64,000 nt of DNA from Pseudorhodoferax sp. Leaf274 (GCF_001422445.1 NZ_LMNA01000008.1:62001-126000); one strand, 5' to 3'. Positions 10,928-19,233 are shown, counted from the stretch's first letter. A program made the numbers and translations. Notes: a model not told the origin generated them from the sequence alone.

Positions 10928-11953
10928 ATGGACAGCGACCAACAGACCGAACCCACACGCTATGGCGCCGATGCGCACGGGCTGGTCTGCGGCTACCGCT
11001 TCGATGCCGACACCGCGGCCCAGCCGCTGGGCTCCGACGAGGCCGCGCAGTGGCTGGCCGATGCCGCGCAGGGCAGCGGTTTCGCATGGCTGCACTTCAA
11101 CCTGGCCCATGCCGGCGCCGAGCGCTGGCTGCGCCGCCATGCCGGCCTGTCGGACGCCTTCTTCGAGGCGCTGCAGGGCGGGCTGCACTCCACGCGCATC
11201 GAGCGCGACGAGGACGCGCTGGTGGCCGTCATCAACGACGTGCAGTTCGACTTCGCCTTCGAATCCTCGGACATCGCCACGCTGTGGATCGCCGTGGACA
11301 AGCGCCTGGTGGTCACGGCGCGGCAGTCGGCGCTGCGGTCGGTCGACCAGCTGCGCCTGGCGATCCGGCGCGGCGACCCGATGCGCTCATCCGTCGAGCT
11401 GCTGGAGCGGCTGCTGCGCGCCCAGGCCGACGTGCTGGTGGACGTGGTGCGCGGCGTCACGCGGCGCATCGACGAAATCGAGGACGCCCTGCTCGCGGAC
11501 CGGCTGCAGCACAAGCGCACGCGCCTGGGCGTGCTGCGACGGCTGCTGGTGCGGCTGCAGCGGCTGCTGGCGCCCGAGCCGGCCGCGCTGTTCCGGCTGC
11601 TGCAGCACCCGCCGGCCTGGATGGTGGAGCGCGACGTGGACGAGCTGCGCCAGGCCACCGAGGAGTTCTCGGTGGCGCTGCGCGACATGACGGCGCTGCA
11701 GGAGCGCACCAAGCTGCTGCAGGAAGAGATCGCCGCGGCCGTCAACGAGCGCACCAGCCGCAGCCTGTTCGTGCTGACCGTGGTCACGGTGCTGGCGCTG
11801 CCCATCAACATCCTGGCCGGCCTGTTCGGCATGAACGTGGGCGGCGTGCCGCTGGCCGAGAACCCGCACGGCTTCTGGATCCTGGTGGCGGTGGTGATCG
11901 CCTTCACGGCCGTGGCCGGCTGGCTGGCCTTCCGCGGCCGCAACGACCGCTAG
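10928..11953 (+). CDS. CorA/ZntB family divalent cation transporter
   Basis: This 341-residue protein has the soluble alpha/beta funnel domain, a long charged helix, and two C-terminal transmembrane helices. The signature GMN (about residues 301-303) follows the first of them, and the family uses it as the selectivity loop of the pentameric channel. The segment after GMN reads VGGVPLAENPHG, closer to the ZntB-like branch than to classical magnesium CorA, so zinc or another divalent ion is possible. It follows the LysR gene by 37 bases and precedes the CYTH-CHAD gene by 10, so these may share a transcript. Confidence 0.92.
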   Translation: MDSDQQTEPTRYGADAHGLVCGYRFDADTAAQPLGSDEAAQWLADAAQGSGFAWLHFNLAHAGAERWLRRHAGLSDAFFEALQGGLHSTRIERDEDALVAVINDVQFDFAFESSDIATLWIAVDKRLVVTARQSALRSVDQLRLAIRRGDPMRSSVELLERLLRAQADVLVDVVRGVTRRIDEIEDALLADRLQHKRTRLGVLRRLLVRLQRLLAPEPAALFRLLQHPPAWMVERDVDELRQATEEFSVALRDMTALQERTKLLQEEIAAAVNERTSRSLFVLTVVTVLALPINILAGLFGMNVGGVPLAENPHGFWILVAVVIAFTAVAGWLAFRGRNDR

Positions 11954-11963
11954 CATCGGCGCC

Positions 11964-13502
11964 ATGCCCTCCTCTTCGATGACCGAGATCGAACTCAAGT
12001 TCGACATCCCACGCGCCGCCCTGCCCGCCCTGGAGGCCGCGCTGCGCGGCCCGGGCAGCCGCCGCACGCACCTGCAGGCCCGCTACTTCGACACGCTGCA
12101 GGGCGACCTGGCCGCGCACGGCGTGGCCCTGCGCCTGCGCAAGGAGGGCCCGCGCTGGGTGCAGACGGCCAAGGCCCTGGGCGATGGCCCGGTGCAGCGG
12201 CTGGAGCACAACGTGGACCTGGGTCCGGCGCGCAAGTCGCAGGTGGCGCAGGCCGACCCTGCGCGCCACGCCGGCACGCCCGTGGGCCGGCGCCTGCAGC
12301 ACGTGCTGCGCCAGGCCGGCACGCCGCTGGTGGAGGTCTACGGCACCGACATCTGGCGCGCCACGCAGGAGCTGCAGGTGGGCACCAGCCGCATCGAGCT
12401 CGCGCTGGACCAGGGCCGCGTGCTGGCCCCCTCGCCCGACGGCGGCCTGCCGCGCAGTGCCGTGGTCTGCGAGCTGGAACTCGAGCTGCTCGAGGGCGAT
12501 GTGGGCGACCTGGCCGGCGTGGCCGCCGAATGGGCCGCGCGCCACGGGCTCACGCTGAGCACCGTGACCAAGTCCGAGCGCGGGCTGCGTCTGGCGCATG
12601 GCCAGTCCACGCGCGCAGCCGTCAAGGCCAGCGCGCCGCAGTGGACGGCGGGCAGCGGCTTTCCGGACGGCGCCACGGTGCAGCGCGCCGTGGTGGGCGC
12701 CTGTCTCGCGCAGATCCTGCCCAACGCGAGCGAGATCGCAGCCGGCAGCGAGGATGCCGAACAGATCCACCAGCTGCGCGTGGGCCTGCGCCGGCTGCGC
12801 ACGGCGCTGCGCGAACTGGCGCCGCTGGGGCCGGGGCTGGATGCGGACTGGGAGACGGCGCTTGCGCAGGCCTTCCGCGCGCTGGGCGCCCGGCGCGACC
12901 GCCAGCAGCTGCAGGAGCGCATGCAGCCGCGCCTGTTGGCCGCGGGCGCGCCGCCCATCGTGCTGCCGCCGGCGCAGGACAGCGCGCCCTCGCCCGCCGA
13001 GGCCGTGCGCGACAGCGCCTTCCAAGCCACGCTGGTGGCACTGGTCGGTTTTGCCGCCGCACAGGCGGGCACCGGCTTGGCCCCGCGCGACACGCAGCGC
13101 CACCTGCGCAAGCGGCTGGACCGGCTGCAGCAGCGCGTGCGCGACGAGGGCGCCCGTTTCGAGGAGTTGGCGCCCGAGGCCCGTCACAGCCTGCGCAAGC
13201 GCCTCAAGCGGCTGCGCTACCTGGCCGAGTTCGTGGGGGCCTGCTTCGCGCCGCGGCGCGCTGCGCAGTTCACGCGCGCGCTGGAGCCGGCCCAGGACGC
13301 GCTGGGCGCCTACTACGACGAGGTGGTGGCGCTGGAAAGCTACCGCGCAGCGGCAGCGCAGGAGCCGCGCGCATGGTTCGCGGTGGGCTGGCTGCAGGCC
13401 CGGGCGCCGCACAGTGCGCACCAGGCCGGTCTTGCGCTCGAGGAACTGGCCGGGGTGGCCCGGCCGTTCTGGCGCAAGAAGAAGGACAAAAAGACAGGCT
13501 GA
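11964..13502 (+). CDS. CYTH and CHAD domain protein (putative inorganic triphosphatase)
   Basis: The 512-residue protein has an N-terminal CYTH domain (about residues 6-205) with the diagnostic EIELKF motif and alternating acidic/basic tunnel residues, the triphosphate-hydrolysing fold. A CHAD domain (about 225-500) follows, an all-helical module rich in His and Arg (HQLRVGLRRLRTALR) that binds polyphosphate. E. coli YgiF, of the same layout, is a triphosphatase, so inorganic triphosphate or polyphosphate is the likely ligand. It ends in a Lys-rich tail and is separated by one base from the convergent small gene. Confidence 0.92.
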   Translation: MPSSSMTEIELKFDIPRAALPALEAALRGPGSRRTHLQARYFDTLQGDLAAHGVALRLRKEGPRWVQTAKALGDGPVQRLEHNVDLGPARKSQVAQADPARHAGTPVGRRLQHVLRQAGTPLVEVYGTDIWRATQELQVGTSRIELALDQGRVLAPSPDGGLPRSAVVCELELELLEGDVGDLAGVAAEWAARHGLTLSTVTKSERGLRLAHGQSTRAAVKASAPQWTAGSGFPDGATVQRAVVGACLAQILPNASEIAAGSEDAEQIHQLRVGLRRLRTALRELAPLGPGLDADWETALAQAFRALGARRDRQQLQERMQPRLLAAGAPPIVLPPAQDSAPSPAEAVRDSAFQATLVALVGFAAAQAGTGLAPRDTQRHLRKRLDRLQQRVRDEGARFEELAPEARHSLRKRLKRLRYLAEFVGACFAPRRAAQFTRALEPAQDALGAYYDEVVALESYRAAAAQEPRAWFAVGWLQARAPHSAHQAGLALEELAGVARPFWRKKKDKKTG

Positions 13503-13503
13503 C

Positions 13504-13830
13504 TCAGGAGGGGCTCTGCGCCGGCGTGTCGGCCGCGACGGTGGCCGATGGCTGCTGGGGTGCGGCAACCGCCTGGCCGGGCGCGTTCAAGGCGCTGGCC
13601 TGCACGGCGAAGTCGTACAGCTTGGCCTTGCCGGCGTAGTAACGGTCCAGGCGCCATTCCTTGATGATCTGCACGGCCAGGTCGAAGTCGCTCAAGTGCA
13701 GCGAATACAGGCGTTCCAGTTGGAAGGGCTCATGGGATTCGAGGGACAGGACCAAGTCCGCGAGGGTCTTGGCGGAAGGCTTGAAGGGGTCCTTGGCGAT
13801 GAGTTTCTTGGCTTCTTTGATGGCGTTCAA
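13504..13830 (-). CDS. Conserved small hypothetical protein with TTG start
   Basis: A 108-residue soluble protein with no recognised domain. The first 75 residues are mixed alpha-helical with a conserved-looking core (SLESHEPFQLERLYSLHLSD, IIKEWRLDRYY), and the last 30 are Ala/Pro/Gln-rich. The start is placed at TTG (complement 13828-13830) because AGGAA lies nine bases before it. Upstream in-frame sequence (to 13917) is Cys/Arg-rich and unlike a protein start. The coding stretch is less GC-rich than its neighbours. Similar short proteins occur in Comamonadaceae to my knowledge, with no established role. Confidence 0.72.
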   Translation of the reverse strand: MNAIKEAKKLIAKDPFKPSAKTLADLVLSLESHEPFQLERLYSLHLSDFDLAVQIIKEWRLDRYYAGKAKLYDFAVQASALNAPGQAVAAPQQPSATVAADTPAQSPS

Positions 13831-13932
13831 CTGGTTCTTCCTGGCGCGCGAGGGATTAGCGCAAACCCTGATTGGACACCGCCGACCCCAGAAAAATTGT
13901 GTCAGCTGAATGACCAATTCGTGACGGCATTG

Positions 13933-15087
13933 TCACGCAGCCAATTGCAGATGTCCCGGCATTGGTGCATTTTGAACCAATTTCGCCATCAAATCGGGCA
14001 ATTCGAAGACAGATCGGTTCTGTAACAGGGCCACGCGTGCACGGTATTCGGGCATCTGCGCGCAAAGCGTACGGACGGCCGGGGCCACCCCCGCGAAGCC
14101 CGGCAGCACCAGGCCCAGGCGCTGCTCCTGCAGCCATTGGGTGTTGTAGCGCTCCTGGGGCATGGTGAACGCGTTGCGCGTGGTCAGCACGGGCAGGCCC
14201 ATCAGCAGCGCCTCGCTCAGGCTGCCCGGGCCGGGCTTGCCGATGAAGAAGTCGGCCAGCGCCAGGTAGCGCCGCACCTCGCGCGTGAAGCCCAGCACCA
14301 CGCGCGGCGCCGTGGCGGGCAGTGCGCGCAGGCGCTGCGCCAGCCGGCGGTGGTGGCCGCACAGCAGCACCAGCGGGGTGTCGGGCAGCAGCCGCGCGAT
14401 GCGCTCCATCACCATGGAGCCGGCGCCGCCGAACATGACCACGCCGACCGGCGCGGCGCCGTCCGGGCCGGGCAGGCCCAGGGCACGGCGTTCGGCCGCG
14501 CGGTCCAGCGCCAGCGGCGCATAGAAATCCGGATGCACGGGCATGCCCGAGACCAGGTGCAGCCGGCGCATGTCGTGCCCGGCCGCGCGGGCCTGGGCCA
14601 GCGCATGCGGCGTGCCGCAGACCAGGTGCTGGTCCACCCCGTCTGCGCGCCAGAAATGCGGCGGGTGGTCGGCCATGTCGGTCATCACCGTCATGAAGGG
14701 CACGCCGGGCCGGGCCTGGGCCACGCTCTCGCCCAGCGCGCGGTTGAAGTTGGGGATCAGCGAGACCACCAGATCGGGCCGGCTCGTGCGCCAATGCGCG
14801 GCCAGCCGCTGGCACAGCTGGCCATGGGCCATGCGGATCAGGCCCTGCAGCAGCTTGAGCTCCTGCGCCAGCCCCAGGGTCCAGCCGCGCGCGAGCCGGG
14901 CGTTGTAGAGGTCTTCCGGCGCCATGCCGGTGCAGCGCTGGAACAGGCCCTGCGGGTCGACCACGTCGACGAGGTTCACGGCCTGCACGTCCCAGGGCCG
15001 CTGCTGCTGCGCGCAGGCGGCCTGCAGCGCCTGCGCCGCCGCGCGGTGGCCACCACCGGCGTTGAAGTAGACCAGCTGGACCTTCAC
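13933..15087 (-). CDS. MGDG-synthase-like glycosyltransferase (GT28-type)
   Basis: The 384-residue protein starts with an N-terminal domain like monogalactosyldiacylglycerol synthase (YFNAGGGHRAAAQAL, acceptor side). It has a C-terminal nucleotide-sugar site with VMFGGAGSMVMERIA and a glycine-rich FIGKPGPGSLSEALLMGLPV loop typical of GT28/MurG-like enzymes. Such enzymes move a sugar onto diacylglycerol or a related lipid at the inner membrane. The GTG start overlaps the stop of the upstream glycosyltransferase (GTGA), so the two are translationally coupled and probably act in the same glycolipid pathway. The sugar and acceptor are not known. Confidence 0.85.
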   Translation of the reverse strand: MKVQLVYFNAGGGHRAAAQALQAACAQQQRPWDVQAVNLVDVVDPQGLFQRCTGMAPEDLYNARLARGWTLGLAQELKLLQGLIRMAHGQLCQRLAAHWRTSRPDLVVSLIPNFNRALGESVAQARPGVPFMTVMTDMADHPPHFWRADGVDQHLVCGTPHALAQARAAGHDMRRLHLVSGMPVHPDFYAPLALDRAAERRALGLPGPDGAAPVGVVMFGGAGSMVMERIARLLPDTPLVLLCGHHRRLAQRLRALPATAPRVVLGFTREVRRYLALADFFIGKPGPGSLSEALLMGLPVLTTRNAFTMPQERYNTQWLQEQRLGLVLPGFAGVAPAVRTLCAQMPEYRARVALLQNRSVFELPDLMAKLVQNAPMPGHLQLAA

Positions 15088-16328
15088 GGCAGGCCGGCCA
15101 CGGCGCGCGTGGCCGTGGCCGCGCGGATGCCGGCCGCGCCCTGGCGCGACAAGGTGTCGAAGGCCGATTCGAGCTCGCCCACGATCTGCGGCCAGGCCCG
15201 CGCCACGGCGGCGGCGCGGGCCTGCAGCCGCAACCGCTGCACCAGCGCGCCGTCGCGTGCCAGCCGCTCGGCCTGGGCGATGAACTGCGCCGGCTGCTCC
15301 AGCGGGGCCAGCAGGCCGTTCTCGCCCTCGTCGATGAGCTGTGCCGCTGCCGCATAGCCATAGGCCAGCACCGCCAGGCCGCTGGCCATGGCCTCGGGCG
15401 TGACGTTGCCGAAGGTCTCCGTCACGCTGGGGAACAGGAAGATGTCGCCGCTGGCGTAGTGCCGGGCCAGGTCCTCGCCCTGGCGCGCGCCGGCGAACAC
15501 CACGTCCTGGCCGGCGCAATCGCGTTCCAGCTCGGCACGCAGCGGCCCGTCGCCGACCATCACCAGGCGCACGCGCGGGTCGATGCGGCGCATGGCCTGC
15601 ACCGCCTGCAGCAGCAGGCCGAGGTTCTTCTCAGGCGCGAGGCGGCCGACATGCAGCACCACCGGCGTGTCGGGGCCGGCGCCCCATTGCGCGCGCAGGG
15701 CCTCGCTGCGGCGCGCCGGGTCGAAGCGCTGCGCGTCCACCCCGCGCGCCACCACGCGCAGGCGTTCCAGGCCCTGGCCTGCCAGCTGCTGGCGCAGCGC
15801 TTCGGTGGGCACCATGGTCAGGTCGCAGCGGTTGTGGAACTTGCGCAGGTAGGCCATCAGGGGCTTGTGCAGCCAGCCCAGGCCGTAGTGCTGGCCGTAG
15901 GCCTGGAAGTTGGTGCGGAAGTCCGAACTCACGGGCAGGCGCAGCTTGCGCGCGGCCTGCAGCGCCGACCAGCCCAGCGGGCCCTCGGTGACGATGTGCA
16001 CCACATCGGGCCGCGCCAATGTCCACAGCCGCAGCAGCGCGCGCGTGGCCGGCAGGCCCATCTTGAGGTGCGGGTAGCGCGGGATCGGCAGGCCGCGCAT
16101 CAGCACCTCGGCCGTGGGCGCCTCGGGCGCGTCGGCTGCATCCTGGCGCGGGCGCACCAGTTGCACCTGGTGGCCGCGCGCGCGCAGGCCCTGCACCACG
16201 CAGGCGATGGTGGCCGCCACGCCGTTGACCTCGGGAGGGTAGGTTTCGGTGACGAAGGCCAGACGCAGCACGCGCCGGGCCGGCGCGAACTCGTCCACGA
16301 TGATGGGGGTGGGTTCGGCTTGCGGCAT
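15084..16328 (-). CDS. Family 4 glycosyltransferase (GT1/GT4, alpha-mannosyltransferase-like)
   Basis: This 414-residue GT-B enzyme has an N-terminal Rossmann domain beginning LRLAFVTETYPPEVNGVA, an intermediate HYGLGWLHKPLMAYLRKFH segment, and a C-terminal donor domain with VVLHVGRLAPEKN and the FPSVTETFGNVTPEAMASG motif whose Glu residues hold the nucleotide sugar. The closest named relatives are GDP-mannose-dependent alpha-mannosyltransferases of the MgtA type. It is the first gene of a two-gene operon with the MGDG-synthase-like enzyme. The ATG at 16328 is preferred to a TTG eight codons earlier because family members start just before the PIIVDEF-like segment. Confidence 0.88.
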   Translation of the reverse strand: MPQAEPTPIIVDEFAPARRVLRLAFVTETYPPEVNGVAATIACVVQGLRARGHQVQLVRPRQDAADAPEAPTAEVLMRGLPIPRYPHLKMGLPATRALLRLWTLARPDVVHIVTEGPLGWSALQAARKLRLPVSSDFRTNFQAYGQHYGLGWLHKPLMAYLRKFHNRCDLTMVPTEALRQQLAGQGLERLRVVARGVDAQRFDPARRSEALRAQWGAGPDTPVVLHVGRLAPEKNLGLLLQAVQAMRRIDPRVRLVMVGDGPLRAELERDCAGQDVVFAGARQGEDLARHYASGDIFLFPSVTETFGNVTPEAMASGLAVLAYGYAAAAQLIDEGENGLLAPLEQPAQFIAQAERLARDGALVQRLRLQARAAAVARAWPQIVGELESAFDTLSRQGAAGIRAATATRAVAGLP

Positions 16329-16664
16329 GCCGCCATGCTGCGAGCCGCGCAAGTCAGCGGCGTGACGCTGCCGTGGCAGTTCGGTGTCGCAGGGCTAGGA
16401 GCGCGGGCGGCAGAAATCCGGCCCCGCGTGCGGCCTGCAAGGGGGCGCAGGCTAGGCGCCGGACGAAGCGCAGGCTGGCCGCCTGCGCGAGGACGGCAAC
16501 GACGCATGCGCCCCCTTGCAGGCCGCACCCTTCGGGCCGGGGCGATTGGCAGCGCCATCCTTCGTTGCCGGCTCGTTGTGTGGCAGGCCACACGGCCTCG
16601 CCGGCGCCTCGGCTGGCACCGCCACTCGCCCCGGCGCGGGGCCGGATTTCTGCCGCTCGCGCTC
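16329..16664. other. Intergenic region filled by nested inverted repeats
   Basis: No gene is supported here. Open frames that cross it are continuous with shadow frames of neighbours and have no ribosome-binding site or family motif. Almost the whole stretch is taken up by the palindromic structure at 16395-16668 described separately, which lies between the 5' end of the glycosyltransferase operon and the 3' end of the MFS gene. The promoter of the glycosyltransferase pair must lie in or beside this structure. Confidence 0.7.
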
Positions 16665-16668
16665 CTAG
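16395..16668. repeat. Nested inverted repeat element (34-bp outer arms)
   Basis: The outer arms at 16395-16428 and 16635-16668 are inverted copies of 34 bases with one mismatch. Immediately inside, 16429-16449 and 16507-16527 are perfect inverted copies of 21 bases. Further pairs are 16454-16462 with 16601-16609 (nine bases) and a hairpin 16468-16475/16481-16488 (eight-base stem). The right arm includes the stop codon of the MFS gene. The layout could fold as a large branched DNA or RNA structure and resembles dispersed palindromic elements rather than a simple terminator. Neither a target-site duplication nor a transposase was seen. Confidence 0.75.
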
Positions 16669-17873
16669 GCCCGCGCGGCCACCAGCCCGCGCGTGCCGAA
16701 CGCCGCCACGAGCGCCAGCGCCAGCAGCACGGCGCCGTAGCCCAGCGCGGTGGCATGCAGGCCGAACCAGCCGGCCGCCAGCCCGGCCAGGATGGCCGGC
16801 ACGCTGAACGCCAGATAGCTGCACACGAAGAAGCTGGCCATCAGGCCGGCGCGCTGCTGCGGCGAGGCCAGCGGCGCCAGCGTGCGCAGCGTGCCGCCGA
16901 AGCTGCAGCCCATGCTGAAGCCTGCCACCAGCGCGCCGCCGAAGAAGGCCACCGGCGCATGCCAATGGATGCCGGCCAGCGCCAGCACCATGCCCAGTGC
17001 CAGCCCGTTCGCGCCGAGCACCAGCGCCAGCGCCGATGGCCGGTGCTGCATGGCCACGCTGGCCAGCGCACCCGGCAACACCATGGCCGCGATCAGCGCG
17101 CCGCCGGTCAGCGGCGCGGCGTTGCCCGTCACCTGCCGCGCCAGCGTGGGCCCGAGGGAGAGGAAGAAACCCATCAGCGCCCAGCCCACGGTGTTGGCCG
17201 GCAACAGGCGCCGCAACGCGCCGCGTGCGGCGTGCGGCACGGCCATCTGCGGACGCAGCGAAGCCCAGGCCCCGGGCCGGTGCGGCACGGTGTCGGGCAG
17301 GCGCAGCGCCATCGCCAGCTGCACGGCCAGCATGACCAGCAGCACTTCGTAGACGAGCCGCGTGGGCATTGGTGCGAACTGCACCAGCGCCGCCGTGCCC
17401 AGCGCGCCCAGCGCCATGCCGATCATCGGCGCGACGCCGTTCATCATCGAGGCGCGCAAGGGGCTCAGGTCGAGCAGCATGGAACTCAGCGCGCTCGTGG
17501 CGATGCCGGTGGCCACGCCCTGCAGGATGCGCGCGGCCAGCAGCCAGGCGACCGATTCGGACTGCCAGAACAGCACGACGGAGACGAATTCCAGCACCAG
17601 CGCGCCGACGATCACGCGCCGCCGGCCCAGGTGGTCCGACAGCCGGCCGCACATCAGCAGGGCCGCCAGCAGCGCGAACGCGTAGCTGCCGAACACCCAG
17701 GTCAGCGTGAGCGCCGAGAAGCCCCAGGCCTCGCGGTACAGCGCGTACAGCGGCGATGGCGCGCTGGACGCGGCCAGGAAGGTGACCATCATCGCGGCCG
17801 TCCACCACAGCGCCGGCGTGGGCGCCAGCGGTTGGCGCGGCGAAGGTGTGGTGGCGGGGCTCGGGGTGGACAT
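16665..17873 (-). CDS. MFS transporter (drug/metabolite efflux type)
   Basis: The 402-residue protein has about twelve hydrophobic helices. The conserved loop between helices 2 and 3 reads GRLSDHLGRRRV, and ARILQGVATGIATS matches the helix 4-5 region of MFS antiporters. Helix 1 contains TFLAASSAPSPLYALY, a pattern of the bacterial YcaD/CynX-like MFS groups. It diverges from a TetR repressor with 91 bases between, and two palindromic operator-like sites lie in that gap, so substrate-induced efflux controlled by TetR is likely. The start ATG at 17873 was chosen because it gives the usual N terminus; an ATG at 17921 would place the start inside the regulatory sites. Confidence 0.88.
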   Translation of the reverse strand: MSTPSPATTPSPRQPLAPTPALWWTAAMMVTFLAASSAPSPLYALYREAWGFSALTLTWVFGSYAFALLAALLMCGRLSDHLGRRRVIVGALVLEFVSVVLFWQSESVAWLLAARILQGVATGIATSALSSMLLDLSPLRASMMNGVAPMIGMALGALGTAALVQFAPMPTRLVYEVLLVMLAVQLAMALRLPDTVPHRPGAWASLRPQMAVPHAARGALRRLLPANTVGWALMGFFLSLGPTLARQVTGNAAPLTGGALIAAMVLPGALASVAMQHRPSALALVLGANGLALGMVLALAGIHWHAPVAFFGGALVAGFSMGCSFGGTLRTLAPLASPQQRAGLMASFFVCSYLAFSVPAILAGLAAGWFGLHATALGYGAVLLALALVAAFGTRGLVAARA

Positions 17874-17885
17874 GCACTGGCTTCT

Positions 17886-17953
17886 CAAACGCAAAGAAAT
17901 AGCGTTTGCGCCATTGTGCACCGGGCCGGCGCATAAAGCAAACGCTTTGCGTT
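17886..17953. promoter_or_regulatory. Two palindromic operator-like sites between MFS and TetR genes
   Basis: The left site is CAAACGC-N9-GCGTTTG at 17886-17908. The right site is AACGC-TTT-GCGTT at 17941-17953, a perfect 13-base palindrome preceded by two more matching bases. Both share the AACGC/GCGTT half-site and are 55 bases apart. The right one ends 11 bases before the TetR start codon, a position suited to autorepression; the left one ends 13 bases before the MFS start. Binding by the adjacent TetR protein is inferred from position and symmetry. Confidence 0.7.
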
Positions 17954-17964
17954 AACATCGTTCC

Positions 17965-18555
17965 ATGCCTCCACGCCCCACTCCACGGCCCGGCGGGCGC
18001 AGCGCGCGCGTGCAGGCCGCCGTGCACCAGGCCACGCGCGAACTCACCGAGCAGCATGGGCGCGATGCGCTGACGGTGCCGCTGATCGCGGCACGCGCCG
18101 GGGTCACGCCGTCCACCATCTACCGGCGCTGGGGCGATCTGGCGGAGCTGCTGGCCGATGTCTCGGTCGAGCGCATGCGGCCCGAGGGCGAACCGGCGGA
18201 CACGGGCAGCTTCCGCGGCGACCTGATGCTGTGGGCCGACCAGTTCCACGAGGAAATGTCGTCCGAGGTCGGCCAGGCCATGCTGCGCGACGTGGTCGCC
18301 GCCGCCGGCCGCGGCGAGGCGGCAGGCACCTGCCAGTGCGCGCAGTTCACGGCCGGCGTGGTGTCGGTGCTGGTGCAGCGCGGCGCGGCGCGCGGCGACG
18401 CCGTGCCGACGGTGGAGGACGTCATGGACCGCCTGGTCGCGCCCATCATCTACCGCCTGCTGTTCGGCATGGTGCCGGCCAGCGCAGAGCAGGTCGCCGG
18501 CTGGGCCGAGGCCTGCGCGCCGGCGGCCGCAGACAAGCGTTCGCGCAGCCACTGA
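17965..18555 (+). CDS. TetR/AcrR family transcriptional repressor
   Basis: A 196-residue protein with an N-terminal three-helix DNA-binding domain (about residues 15-65). The recognition segment is LTVPLIAARAGVTPSTIYRRWGDLAELLADV, split here for naming only as ARAGVTPSTIYRRWG. The C-terminal ligand and dimer domain is of the TetR_C type found in exporters' regulators. It is divergent from an MFS transporter and probably represses both genes through the two palindromes in the gap. The ligand is unknown. Confidence 0.92.
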   Translation: MPPRPTPRPGGRSARVQAAVHQATRELTEQHGRDALTVPLIAARAGVTPSTIYRRWGDLAELLADVSVERMRPEGEPADTGSFRGDLMLWADQFHEEMSSEVGQAMLRDVVAAAGRGEAAGTCQCAQFTAGVVSVLVQRGAARGDAVPTVEDVMDRLVAPIIYRLLFGMVPASAEQVAGWAEACAPAAADKRSRSH

Positions 18556-18618
18556 ACCCTGTCATCAGTGCTTCATGCGCGCTCGTCACGATCGCGCCAC
18601 ATGACAACGGGGGTACCC

Positions 18619-19233
18619 ATGCAAGACTTCTTCCAGACGGTCCAGGTCCAGCGCGACGACGACCACCGCTACTACCACCACAGCCGCATCAACCAGTCGT
18701 TGCACCTGCTCAGCGCCTGCACCTTCGTGGTGGCCTATGTGCTGCTGTTCATCGACCCGGCCGTGGCCGCACTGCTGGCCTGGACCGTGGCCATGGTCAG
18801 CCGCCAGGCCGGCCATTTCTTCTTCGAGCCCAAGGGCTACGACCATGTGAACCAGGCCACGCACGAGCACAAGGAAGAGATCAAGGTCGGCTACAACCTG
18901 CGCCGCAAGGTGGTGCTGATGCTGCTGTGGGTGGCCCTGCCGCTGCTGTTCTGGATGGAGCCCGGTCTGTTCGGCCTGATCGAGCCCGCCGCCACGCTGG
19001 AAGGCTGGGCGCGCCACGTGGGCCTGGCCTGGCTCGCGCTGGGCGTGGCCGCCGTGCTGACGCGCACCGTGCACCTGTTCTTCCTGCAGGGCGTGGTGGC
19101 CGGCCTGGCCTGGGCCACGAAGATCGTGACCGACCCCTTCCACGACATCAAGCTGTACTGGAAGAGCCCGCTGGCCCTGATGCGCGGCGAGCTGATCGAC
19201 CCGATGCACGACGTGCAGGGCGCGGCCCGCTGA
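18619..19233 (+). CDS. Mpo1/DUF962-like membrane protein
   Basis: A 204-residue protein with about four transmembrane segments (near residues 28-62 and 95-160). The N-terminal motif YHHSRINQSLH and the later QAGHFFFE match the His-rich motifs of the DUF962/Mpo1 family (pattern YHH-x-R-x-N-x3-H and GH-x2-FE). Yeast Mpo1 is an iron dioxygenase that shortens 2-hydroxy fatty acids by alpha-oxidation, and its histidines are essential. A third His-rich segment, THEHKEE, follows. The family assignment rests on motif recall, not on a search. The ATG at 18601, six codons earlier, is an alternative start. Confidence 0.7.
   Translation: MQDFFQTVQVQRDDDHRYYHHSRINQSLHLLSACTFVVAYVLLFIDPAVAALLAWTVAMVSRQAGHFFFEPKGYDHVNQATHEHKEEIKVGYNLRRKVVLMLLWVALPLLFWMEPGLFGLIEPAATLEGWARHVGLAWLALGVAAVLTRTVHLFFLQGVVAGLAWATKIVTDPFHDIKLYWKSPLALMRGELIDPMHDVQGAAR

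Noticed and set aside
16395-16668. An insertion sequence or MITE with terminal inverted repeats
   Set aside because: No transposase and no target-site duplication were found flanking the arms, and the inner symmetry is unlike a simple MITE. It is kept as a repeat of unknown kind.
16354-18552. A 732-codon minus-strand frame spanning the inverted repeat, MFS and TetR genes
   Set aside because: It crosses three unrelated features out of frame. Its product is Ala/Arg/Gly-rich without family motifs.
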